Source of the DNA: Clostridia bacterium
GTDB lineage: Bacteria; Bacillota; Clostridia; Oscillospirales; CAG-272
Assembly: GCA_017466495.1 (NCBI GenBank)
Contig: JAFTUB010000017.1
Span: 1 to 9,053, forward strand
Direction: 5' to 3'
Length of the DNA: 9,053 nucleotides
A program made the translations under genes and the position numbers. The notes below the pieces were generated by a model. That model did no database searches. It was not told the DNA's origin and was given only the letters and a program-made list of their open reading frames with translations. Positions 1 through 6,391 of this stretch are shown here, one piece after another. The stretch's first letter is position 1. Each line of letters begins with the position of its first letter.

Positions 1-84
1 AAATATGCTTTGTACTCTTGTTGTTGTTCAATTTTCAATGACCGATCTCTCTTGCCGCTCCTCGGATCCTTCCTCGGCGCGACT
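1..84 (-). other. 5' leader of a probable rRNA operon (16S off the left edge)
   Basis: Read leftward, the transcript from the promoter at 90-118 would start near 83-84 and run off the window. It contains ATTGAAAATTGAACAACAAC (complement of about 20-39), which resembles the TTGAAAA(C/T)TGAACA element found shortly before 16S rRNA and in rrn spacers of many Bacillota, in the region where the boxA-like antitermination signal lies. CCGAGGA occurs twice, 12 bases apart, earlier in the leader. No open reading frame with a ribosome site is visible in this direction. The rRNA itself is outside the window, so its identity is inferred; a tRNA cluster or another strongly expressed RNA is the alternative. 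Confidence 0.62.
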
Positions 85-89
85 CGATT

Positions 90-118
90 ATTATACCACA
101 CCGCCGGGCCTTTGTCAA
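90..118 (-). promoter_or_regulatory. Strong vegetative promoter P2, leftward (rrn-type)
   Basis: On the minus strand TTGACA (complement of 113-118) and TATAAT (complement of 90-95) are both perfect and separated by exactly 17 bases. Start of transcription would be near 83-84. An AT-rich stretch lies just upstream. It is the downstream member of a tandem pair, the usual arrangement for rRNA operons. Confidence 0.88.
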
Positions 119-184
119 GGGATTTTTGAAACTTTTTCAAAAGTTTTTTCAGCCCCCGACCGCCGTCCCGCGGTGAGCCTTATC

Positions 185-213
185 ATTTTACTATATTGTT
201 CTCGTTTTGTCAA
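185..213 (-). promoter_or_regulatory. Strong vegetative promoter P1, leftward (rrn-type)
   Basis: On the minus strand TTGACA (complement of 208-213), a 17-base spacer and TAAAAT (complement of 185-190) form a near-consensus sigma-A promoter, 95 bases upstream of P2. Both promoters share the context CCTTGACAAA. The A-tract block at 228-250 sits immediately upstream. Confidence 0.82.
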
Positions 214-250
214 GGGGATTATGCATATTTTTTTGTTTTTTACCTTTTTT
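214..250 (-). promoter_or_regulatory. A-tract block upstream of P1, possible UP element
   Basis: Reading leftward, three runs of six or seven A (complement of 245-250, 236-241 and 228-234) sit directly upstream of the P1 -35 hexamer. A/T-run UP elements that contact the RNA polymerase alpha subunits or bend DNA are typical of rRNA promoters. The role here is inferred from composition and position. Confidence 0.5.
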
Positions 251-282
251 GGAAGTTCTGGCCGAATTACCGATGGAAAAGT

Positions 283-301
283 AAGAATTTTGCAAGAATT
301 T
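283..301 (+). promoter_or_regulatory. 11-bp-spaced direct repeat, possible response-regulator box
   Basis: AAGAATTT occurs at 283-290 and again at 294-301, so the repeat unit is 11 bases, and the two 11-mers agree at nine positions. OmpR/PhoB-family dimers bind tandem repeats with about this spacing. The site is about 50 bases upstream of the -35 of the operon that encodes such a regulator. Autoregulation is an inference; no binding consensus for this regulator is known. Confidence 0.3.
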
Positions 302-353
302 CGTCCAAAAGTTCTTCACATTTATTTGTTACGCTATAAATGCGGCGTACAAA

Positions 354-382
354 TTGACAAATTGCCGGAAATCGGGTACAAT
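354..382 (+). promoter_or_regulatory. Sigma-A promoter of the amidase-regulator-kinase operon
   Basis: TTGACA at 354-359, a 17-base spacer and TACAAT at 377-382 give a near-perfect promoter. Transcription would begin near 389, about 28 bases ahead of the amidase start codon, leaving room for the GGAGG site at 406-410. The nearest other rightward promoter candidate is at 8359, so this one probably drives all three genes. Confidence 0.85.
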
Positions 383-416
383 GGGAACATCCGATTTCAC
401 TTCCCGGAGGTTACTC

Positions 417-1058
417 ATGCTTCATTTCCGATCCGCACGTATTCGACGCTTCACGGTCATCGCATTGGCTGTTTTTCTGCTGGCTGTCTCCATCCCGCTC
501 GGGCTTACCTTGGCACGGCGCATGGGGGAGCCGAAGGAGGTTTCGGCCATGCGGCGAGTCGAGATTCCCGCATGGATCGACGAAGACATCATTCGTGTCA
601 ACGGCGCGGCGCGGCGGGGGATCTCTCTGGAGGGACTCACCGGAATCGTCATCCATTACATTGGCAACCCCGGGACAACTGCAGCGCAGAACCGCAATTA
701 CTTCAACAATCCCGACACCACGGTCAGTGCACACTTCGTGGTGGGATTGGAGGGGGAGATCATTCAGTGCGTTCCACTTCACGAAAAATCCTCTGCCAGC
801 AATCACCGGAATGCCGATACCATTTCCATTGAAGTCTGTCATCCCGACGAGAGCGGTGTGTTCACCGACGCCTCTTATGCTTCCTTGGTACGGCTTACGG
901 CCTGGCTTTGTCGGGAATGCGGCTTTGGCGCTGACGCGGTGATCCGCCACCATGACATCACCGGCAAGGCTTGTCCGCTTTGGTTTGTGGAGGACCCCGC
1001 TGCGTGGGAGACCTTCCTTGGGGATGTGGAAGCCGAATTACAGAAAGGAGAACACTGA
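417..1058 (+). CDS. Membrane-anchored N-acetylmuramoyl-L-alanine amidase (Amidase_2)
   Basis: Predicted zinc amidase of 213 residues that cleaves the bond between N-acetylmuramic acid and the L-alanine of the peptide stem. The basic N-terminus followed by a hydrophobic stretch at about residues 12-33 looks like a signal anchor, which would place the enzyme outside the membrane. The Amidase_2 fold follows: IVIHYIGN (H80), SAHFVV (H106), SIEVCH (E139) and RHHDITGKACP (H178, C186). H80, H178 and C186 match the His-His-Cys zinc set of the T7 lysozyme/XlyA/CwlA group. No separate wall-binding domain is visible. The ATG at 417 is chosen because GGAGG lies 6 bases before it; an in-frame TTG at 354 is the promoter -35 itself. 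It is the first gene of the operon, and its TGA ends 1 base before the response regulator. The physiological substrate and timing are unknown. Confidence 0.9.
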   Translation: MLHFRSARIRRFTVIALAVFLLAVSIPLGLTLARRMGEPKEVSAMRRVEIPAWIDEDIIRVNGAARRGISLEGLTGIVIHYIGNPGTTAAQNRNYFNNPDTTVSAHFVVGLEGEIIQCVPLHEKSSASNHRNADTISIEVCHPDESGVFTDASYASLVRLTAWLCRECGFGADAVIRHHDITGKACPLWFVEDPAAWETFLGDVEAELQKGEH

Positions 1059-1059
1059 G

Positions 1060-1755
1060 ATGCAGCCTTCTATATTGATTGTAGATGACGATCACGATAT
1101 TGTACGGGCAATCTCCCTACTACTGAGCAAGCAGGGGTATCGCCTTTACACGGCGCACAACGGCCTGGACGCCCTGGACATTGTGGCCACCACACCTCTG
1201 CATCTGATCCTGCTGGACATTATGATGCCAAATCTTGACGGGCTATCTGCGCTGATGAAGATCCGCACCACCAAAAACATCCCTGTGATCCTGCTGTCGG
1301 CCAAGACCGAAGACTCGGACAAAATCCTGGGGCTTTCCATGGGCGCAGACGATTACATTGCCAAGCCCTACAAACCCGAAGAACTGGTGGCACGGGTCCA
1401 GGCACAGCTGCGCCGCTATCTGACACTGGGCAGTGTGAACACACAGCCCGACCATACGCTGACGGTGGGGGATTTGGTTTACAATAAGGATGAGAAAAAT
1501 CTTACGGTGCGGGGCGAGGCGGTACACCTGACCTCCACCGAGACCAAAATAGTGGAACTGCTCATGAGTACGCCGGGGCGGATCTATGCCGCGGAGGAAA
1601 TCTACGAACGGGTTTGGAACGAGCCTTCTTACTCCTGCGAAAACACGGTGATGGTACACATCCGCCGAATCCGGGAGAAGATCGAGCTCAATCCCAGGGA
1701 ACCCGAATATTTGAAGGTGGTGTGGGGAATTGGATACAAAATTGACAAAAAGTGA
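1060..1755 (+). CDS. OmpR/PhoB-family response regulator
   Basis: Cytoplasmic transcription regulator of 231 residues, the normal length for the family. The receiver domain (about 1-120) has the acidic pocket D9-D10-D11, phospho-acceptor D53 in ILLDIMMP, S80 in ILLSAK and K102 in YIAKPY. The C-terminal winged helix (about 135-230) ends in the family signature NTVMVHIRRIREKIE followed by VVWGIGYKI. The ATG at 1060 has AGAAAGGAG 9 bases upstream, inside the end of the amidase gene, so translation is probably coupled. The sensor kinase gene overlaps its last 26 bases, marking them as a cognate pair. Its targets are not known; the operon promoter with the repeat at 283-301 is the obvious candidate. 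Confidence 0.95.
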   Translation: MQPSILIVDDDHDIVRAISLLLSKQGYRLYTAHNGLDALDIVATTPLHLILLDIMMPNLDGLSALMKIRTTKNIPVILLSAKTEDSDKILGLSMGADDYIAKPYKPEELVARVQAQLRRYLTLGSVNTQPDHTLTVGDLVYNKDEKNLTVRGEAVHLTSTETKIVELLMSTPGRIYAAEEIYERVWNEPSYSCENTVMVHIRRIREKIELNPREPEYLKVVWGIGYKIDKK

Positions 1756-4003
1756 GCAGGCAGGCCGCCGACTGCATCCTGTGCGGGCCTGGATCTGCTT
1801 CGCCCTGGCGATGACTCTGCTGTTTGGCAGTGTCGCCCTCGCGTTGGGATTCGGGGGTGAGCTGTACGAGCACCGTTCAGCCATCCTGCGTTTTATCCCC
1901 CACGCTTTATCCTTTGAATATCACGATTCGGATATCTACTGGCATGATATGCTTCAGTATGTGGAATATCTGAACGAAGTCATCACCGGCATCACGCCTC
2001 TGGTGGTGTACGACGAAGAGGACTACTGCTATATCAACGATTTTCGCTTCATGGATGAGGTGCCCGAGGAAGAGTACGGCGAAACAGAAATTGCCCCCCC
2101 GGATGATGCCGACCGCTTCGCCGTCACAACAGTGCCGGAAGAAATCACGGGAATCCCCGGCACCACCTCGGCGCAAATCGTCGATCCCCTTGCCCCCGAC
2201 CACTATCCCACCGCCTTCATGGGAAGTGCCCTGGCCGAGGATACTCTCCAGGGAAACATCAGCTATCATGTTGTCCTGGGTGATCGCGTCCTTGACGGGG
2301 GAACCGGGGAGGACTGGAACTATGCCCTGATCTGGTCTGCGGGAGAGCTGTACGTTGTGGGGCCCGGCCAAAATGCTGTGAACAATGTCATCGTAATCCC
2401 CGGTACCGACATCCTGGGCTATCCCGCCCGGGACTACGTTCCTCTGCGGGAATACCTGCGGGATACCGATAATCTCTTTGGTCGGGGAAACAGTCTCCTG
2501 CGGGAGCTTGATCCCGATGCCCTCATTGTCCTCAAGCCCAGCGGACGCATTTTGGACGGTCGGCTGGGGCAGCTGGCTGGCGGACAGCAGTCCATCTATG
2601 TCTACGGCGCCATTGTATGGGGCATTGCGGCCCTGCTCATGCTGATCATCGGTCTCTTTGTGGGGGTCATCATCGACCACCGCAGTAAAGCGGCCGCCGA
2701 TACCGCCGTTGGCCGGCTCATCGGCCGCATTTGGATCGAAGCGCGGCTTCTGATCCTCTTCTTCGCCGCTTTGTTTTATGCCTTGGTCATTTCGGAAGGG
2801 GACGAAGCCGTGGGCTATACTCTGCTCGTCTCCACCGCCTGGTTTTGGTTCTACTGTATCATCGTGGATCTGCATCAAAACGGTTGGCGCACCTTCACCT
2901 GCAATACCGTCACCAGCGCAGTGAAGCTCATCCGCCGTCGGGCCAATCGGCTTCCACTGCACAAGGCCATGGCACGGCGAGAGCTGTACTTGCTCCTGCC
3001 CCTTCTCCTGTGCGTAGCGGTCGGGCTGATCGCCTTGCTGATTCTTCTGCACAGCTACCATCCTCTGTCCACCCTGCTCTGTTTCTCCTGTCTGCTGTTG
3101 TGCGTTGTGGGCGCGGTGGCCTTTACTCTGTTCTTCTTCCGTTCGCGAAACGAAGACTACACCGACATAGCCGCGGTGATGGAGCGAATCTGTGACATTC
3201 GGGACGGCCGGGCCGGGCCTGCCCCCGAAATCCCCGCCGATCACCGCATCGCTCCCTACGCTGAGGCGCTGGAGGGAATCTACGCCGGCATTGAAACAGC
3301 GGTGGCCGAGCGCACCAAGAGCGAACGCACCAAGATCGAGATGGTCACCAACATCTCCCATGACCTCAAGACACCTCTGACCTCCATTGTGGGGTACACC
3401 GATCTGCTGGCCGGGGTGGAGGGACTTCCCGATGAGGCCGCCGATTATGTGGCGGTGATCTCTCAAAAGAGTGCACGGTTGAATGGCCTAATCAAGGACC
3501 TGTTTACCCTGACCAAGGCGACCACAAACGACCTGGAACTGGACATTGAGCCGCTGGATCTGACCCGTCTGCTCAATCAGCTGCTGGCTGAGCAGGCCGA
3601 CGCCATTGCCGCCGCTCCGGTGACGGTGGTTGCCAGTCTCCCCGACCACGAATGCCCCCTGAACAACGACGGGACAAAGCTCTACCGCGTTTTTGCCAAT
3701 CTGCTGGAGAATGCCCTGCGCTACTCTCTTGAGGGCTCACGGGTCTTTCTCACCCTGGGGGAGGCAAAGTGGGCCGACGGACGGTCGGTATGGCGGGTGA
3801 CGGTGAAGAACACCTCCCGGGAGTATATCGACTTCACCGCTGATGAGATCCTCGCCCGTTTTGTACGGGGCGACAAAAACCGTTCCACCGAGGGCAACGG
3901 CCTGGGACTGCCCATTGCCAAGAGCTTTACCGAGCTTTGCGGCGGGCGATTTGACCTGACCCTGGACGGTGACAGCTTCTGCGTTACCGTGGAGCTGCCT
4001 TAA
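1730..4003 (+). CDS. Multi-span sensor histidine kinase
   Basis: Inner-membrane kinase of 757 residues and probable partner of the regulator just upstream. A first membrane span (about 20-42) is followed by a roughly 245-residue outside segment, rich in acidic residues near 95-125, that I cannot assign to a sensor family. Then come about five more hydrophobic spans (289-316, 338-355, 361-380, 419-441, 446-470). The kinase core has NISHDLKTPLTSIVGY with H544, the N-box FANLLENALRYS (N657, N661) and EGNGLGLPIA (G722-G726). The usual DxGxG box is replaced by VKNTS (692-696), as in a known clostridial kinase group. The start is taken as TTG 1730 because AAGGTGGT lies 8 bases before it; TTG 1742, GTG 1781 and ATG 1811 are alternatives in the same frame, the last shortening the first span. 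Ligand unknown; envelope stress or wall precursors are plausible given the amidase. Confidence 0.9.
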   Translation: MDTKLTKSEQAGRRLHPVRAWICFALAMTLLFGSVALALGFGGELYEHRSAILRFIPHALSFEYHDSDIYWHDMLQYVEYLNEVITGITPLVVYDEEDYCYINDFRFMDEVPEEEYGETEIAPPDDADRFAVTTVPEEITGIPGTTSAQIVDPLAPDHYPTAFMGSALAEDTLQGNISYHVVLGDRVLDGGTGEDWNYALIWSAGELYVVGPGQNAVNNVIVIPGTDILGYPARDYVPLREYLRDTDNLFGRGNSLLRELDPDALIVLKPSGRILDGRLGQLAGGQQSIYVYGAIVWGIAALLMLIIGLFVGVIIDHRSKAAADTAVGRLIGRIWIEARLLILFFAALFYALVISEGDEAVGYTLLVSTAWFWFYCIIVDLHQNGWRTFTCNTVTSAVKLIRRRANRLPLHKAMARRELYLLLPLLLCVAVGLIALLILLHSYHPLSTLLCFSCLLLCVVGAVAFTLFFFRSRNEDYTDIAAVMERICDIRDGRAGPAPEIPADHRIAPYAEALEGIYAGIETAVAERTKSERTKIEMVTNISHDLKTPLTSIVGYTDLLAGVEGLPDEAADYVAVISQKSARLNGLIKDLFTLTKATTNDLELDIEPLDLTRLLNQLLAEQADAIAAAPVTVVASLPDHECPLNNDGTKLYRVFANLLENALRYSLEGSRVFLTLGEAKWADGRSVWRVTVKNTSREYIDFTADEILARFVRGDKNRSTEGNGLGLPIAKSFTELCGGRFDLTLDGDSFCVTVELP

Positions 4004-4009
4004 ATAAAG

Positions 4010-4038
4010 AAAGGGACTGCGCCGGGCGCAGTCCCTTT
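4010..4038. terminator. Bidirectional intrinsic terminator
   Basis: Perfect 13-bp inverted repeat (4010-4022 against 4026-4038) around a 3-base CGG loop, GC-rich at its core and followed on the plus strand by a T-rich tail through 4047. Read on the minus strand the hairpin is followed by TCTTTATTTA. It begins 6 bases after the kinase stop and ends 7 bases beyond the stop of the convergent sigma-like gene, so it probably ends both transcripts. Confidence 0.92.
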
Positions 4039-4045
4039 GTTCTGT

Positions 4046-5617
4046 TTAGCGGTAAACGCCCCAGACGCACAATGGAGTGTTGGGTGCGGCGAGCTGCAGC
4101 TTGCCCGTCGCCAGCAGATCTTCCATCAAAAATGCCGACACATCAAGGCGGTGGTGGATCTTAGCAATATCGCCGCACTGATCCCGCACAGCGGCGGGAA
4201 CCTGCGGGGTCAGCAACTCCTCTGCGCGGCGGGAGATGTCGATCATGCAGGTCGCCACCTGCTCGGTGACGGGGCGCAGGATGGTGCAGAGCTCCTCAAA
4301 CACTCCCTCGAAAAAAACCGGGAAGTTTGCGGCAAGACGCTCATCCCGGCAGGTAACGAAACCGTGTTCGATGAGCCAAGGCAGCGTTTCGTTATGTTTG
4401 TCCGCACGTTCCCCCAGCACGGCGGACCATATGACCTCAGCCTTTTTGGCAAAATTCTGATGATCGTAGACCTGACAGGGCGAGATGACACGGTAGTTCT
4501 CGGCGGAGAACCATGCCGTTCCGGCGGGATTGGGTACCTCCATGCTGACACCGTGGAAGTGATGATGCTTGAAGTTATTGTCATAGCCGAAAATCCATCC
4601 CCTCCCGCCAGGGGCGAGCTTCTTGGGCTCACCGTAGGGGGACTTCTCCTGAGCCAGATTGAAGCCGTTCACCATAGCGATGTTCAAGAGACACCACATC
4701 AGGCGATTATCGTCGTAATCTCGGCCGGCAAAGTCCAACTCCCGCACCCGGGGGAGAAGTGCCTGGGTGTCGGCGAACACCGACTCGGCCACGCTGTGAT
4801 AAAGCCCTGCAGTCTGTTTTGTAAATTCGGTCTCGTATGCATCGGTGATGATCACCAGAGCCGTGCGGTATTTCTTCCCTTCCCTGCTCAGCACGCCCAC
4901 CGCTTCCAGTTTTTCCAGTTCCTCCTCCAGGTAAGGCATGGCCACGCCAAGTTCCACCGACAGCGCCTCCGCGGTCATGGGCGCTTCATAGGCCGCCAGC
5001 AAAATTGAACCGGGCAGTCTGCGGCGAAGCAGGTCGCCGAAACAGTTGCGGTCGCCCCAAAAATCCATCCGGAACACCCCGGGGTTATAACTCTTCTCTC
5101 CTAATTTTCTTGTCATTGTGATCCCTTCCTTCAATAGTTTCCGTGTGCGGGACAGGTGATATTTCACCATCTCCACGCTGATGTTTTGTTCTTTGGCAAT
5201 GAGGGAACAGCTTTTGTTTTCCACATAGTGCGCCACGCAGATCTCCCGATAGCGGCGGCTCAGCAGGGACAGTTCCCGGCGGAGCAGATAGAGGTTTTCG
5301 GCCTCCTCCTCCCGCTCCAGATACACCGTTTCGGCCGATGGCACATAGACGCCCACCGCATCTGCCTCCGGCTCTGCCGCGCATCGGCACAGCTCTTTGC
5401 GGCGGATGAATTTGCGGAAGGTATTCTCGGCGATCTTCCAGGCATAGCCCCAAAAGGCACGGTCGTCCCGACAATTTTTCGCCGATTCCAACATGGCACA
5501 GACAATCTCGGCGGCGAGATCCTCCGCCTGATCCTTATCATACAGGCGGGCATAGGCGTAGCCATAGATGGCATCCAGTTTTTGCGAGATCAGCCCCGCG
5601 GCAACGTTTTCAGTCAT
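4046..5617 (-). CDS. ECF-type sigma factor fused to winged helix and large unknown domain
   Basis: Protein of 523 residues; ordinary ECF sigma factors have about 160-200. Residues about 10-75 look like sigma region 2 (QAEDLAAEIVCAML, then KIAENTFRKFIRRKE). Residues about 108-165 look like region 4 (LLSRRYREICVAHYVE, SLIAKEQNISVEMVKYHLSR). About 350 more residues follow. Residues about 200-256 read as a winged helix (MTAEALSVELGVAMPYLEEELEKL, then VGVLSREGKKYRTALVII). The rest, about 258-523, matches no family I recognise; it includes a histidine cluster at 351-355 (HHHFH) and several aromatic-rich stretches. I see no membrane span or anti-sigma gene beside it. The ATG has GAGGG 6 bases upstream. 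The gene stands alone between two terminators. A likely reading is a one-component regulator whose C-terminal part senses a signal and controls the sigma part; that is inference. Confidence 0.8.
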   Translation of the reverse strand: MTENVAAGLISQKLDAIYGYAYARLYDKDQAEDLAAEIVCAMLESAKNCRDDRAFWGYAWKIAENTFRKFIRRKELCRCAAEPEADAVGVYVPSAETVYLEREEEAENLYLLRRELSLLSRRYREICVAHYVENKSCSLIAKEQNISVEMVKYHLSRTRKLLKEGITMTRKLGEKSYNPGVFRMDFWGDRNCFGDLLRRRLPGSILLAAYEAPMTAEALSVELGVAMPYLEEELEKLEAVGVLSREGKKYRTALVIITDAYETEFTKQTAGLYHSVAESVFADTQALLPRVRELDFAGRDYDDNRLMWCLLNIAMVNGFNLAQEKSPYGEPKKLAPGGRGWIFGYDNNFKHHHFHGVSMEVPNPAGTAWFSAENYRVISPCQVYDHQNFAKKAEVIWSAVLGERADKHNETLPWLIEHGFVTCRDERLAANFPVFFEGVFEELCTILRPVTEQVATCMIDISRRAEELLTPQVPAAVRDQCGDIAKIHHRLDVSAFLMEDLLATGKLQLAAPNTPLCVWGVYR

Positions 5618-5634
5618 GGTTTTCCCTCACAGGT

Positions 5635-5646
5635 TGAAAGCTTTCA
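5635..5646. repeat. 12-bp palindrome upstream of the sigma-like gene
   Basis: TGAAAGCTTTCA is a perfect palindrome centred 24 bases upstream of the ATG of the sigma-like gene, between its ribosome site and the candidate promoter at 5652-5678. The position suits an operator, for example for the gene's own winged-helix segment. Twelve-base palindromes can arise by chance, so the assignment is weak. Confidence 0.3.
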
Positions 5647-5651
5647 CTCAT

Positions 5652-5678
5652 ATAGTATCGGATCACGGACTCGGTTAA
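5652..5678 (-). promoter_or_regulatory. Weak candidate promoter of the sigma-like gene
   Basis: Between the palindromic terminator and the ribosome site, the minus strand offers TTAACC (complement of 5673-5678), 15 bases, then TACTAT (complement of 5652-5657). The match to sigma-A is poor (four of six in each box), which would also fit recognition by an alternative sigma factor, possibly the gene's own product. No better promoter is visible in this gap. Confidence 0.25.
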
Positions 5679-5685
5679 GGTTTTT

Positions 5686-5727
5686 GATAAAAATTCGCAC
5701 CGAAATTTTTCGGTGCGAATTTTTATC
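5686..5727 (-). terminator. Perfect 42-bp palindrome, probable terminator after the P-loop kinase
   Basis: Arms of 20 bases (5686-5705 and 5708-5727) are exact reverse complements around TT, with core TTCGCACCGAAA and outer A/T runs. Read leftward it is a stable hairpin whose descending arm ends in TTTTTATC, as expected for an intrinsic terminator, about 70 bases after the stop of the small kinase gene. Symmetry makes it able to act in both directions. It also insulates the sigma-like gene from upstream transcription. Confidence 0.75.
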
Positions 5728-5797
5728 CTACTCCCAATTATCTTTTGGGTTCCCATAAACAACAAAGGGAAAAGGGACGATAAATTGAAATTTTTTG

Positions 5798-6313
5798 TTA
5801 TAAATCAATATTGATTTCGTATTTGTGTTCAATGAGTATATAGTTCACATTATACCTCTGTGCGAGCTCTAACATTCCTGCATTGTCTGCCAATACGCTT
5901 TCCATTGTACACCATTCATCATCCAAACGATTTTCAATGGTATTTGCATATTTCTCTATGTCAGCAAAGTGGTTTCTGATATATTCCTCACTCATTACGA
6001 GGCAGAAATATTTGATGTTTTCAAGATAGTCGGAGTCAAAGTCCTTTTGCCATTCGAACGGAATATAGCAACCTTCAACAATTAAGTTCTGCTTGTTTTC
6101 AATAGCGGTTTTTATTATTTCACGTACAATCGGCCACAGGTATGAAGTCAAATCGCTATCATCACTTATCGGTGTGAGGCTTGTGTTTCCACTACGAATT
6201 AAGCCCATCTTCAAGTGGTCCATGGATAAGTATGGATATTTATATTTTTCAAGCAGTTGCTGTGCAAGTGCTGTTTTTCCTGTGTGGGATGCCCCTGTAA
6301 TCAATATAATCAT
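5798..6313 (-). CDS. Small P-loop kinase / AAA-type nucleotide-binding protein
   Basis: Soluble protein of 171 residues. It opens with MIILITGASHTGKT, a Walker A motif (G7-x4-G12-K13-T14) right after the first beta strand. LSMDHLKMGLIRSG (acidic D32) and NLIVEGCYIP follow, in the order seen in adenylate-kinase-like and zeta-toxin-like small-molecule kinases. EEYIRNHFADIEKYANTIENR could be the lid region. The substrate cannot be told from the sequence, and I see no antitoxin-like partner. The ATG has AGGTGAG 3 bases upstream. Base composition is distinctive: one 60-base line (5821-5880) has 22 G/C, against 36 in a line of the permease gene (7441-7500), which suggests recent acquisition. TATGAT (complement of 6350-6355) may be its -10, but no good -35 is visible and read-through from the hemolysin III gene is possible. 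Confidence 0.75.
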   Translation of the reverse strand: MIILITGASHTGKTALAQQLLEKYKYPYLSMDHLKMGLIRSGNTSLTPISDDSDLTSYLWPIVREIIKTAIENKQNLIVEGCYIPFEWQKDFDSDYLENIKYFCLVMSEEYIRNHFADIEKYANTIENRLDDEWCTMESVLADNAGMLELAQRYNVNYILIEHKYEINIDL

Positions 6314-6391
6314 TATCTCACCTGCAAATTCTTATTTATCGAACACATTATCATAGTCCGGGAACACAATATCGAATTGGGACTTATCCTA

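Noticed and set aside
129..146. A/T-only hairpin AAACTTTT-TC-AAAAGTTT followed by T residues, as a terminator
   Set aside because: The stem has only two G/C pairs in total and no gene ends here; it lies between the two rrn-type promoters and more likely adds A/T-rich upstream sequence for P2.
354..416. Upstream TTG start adding 21 residues to the amidase
   Set aside because: The TTG is the first half of the TTGACA -35 box and lies before the predicted transcription start; GGAGG correctly precedes ATG 417.
5..832. Open frame running through the left intergenic region into the amidase
   Set aside because: It crosses promoters and is out of frame with the amidase; composition and content are not protein-like.
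1907..3466. Long open frame antisense to the histidine kinase gene
   Set aside because: The translation is low-complexity with no recognisable domain or ribosome site. It is a shadow of a GC-rich gene whose kinase motifs are clear.
4037..5008. Open frame on the plus strand opposite the sigma-like gene
   Set aside because: It starts inside the terminator hairpin, has no ribosome site and no domain, while the opposite strand has clear sigma motifs.
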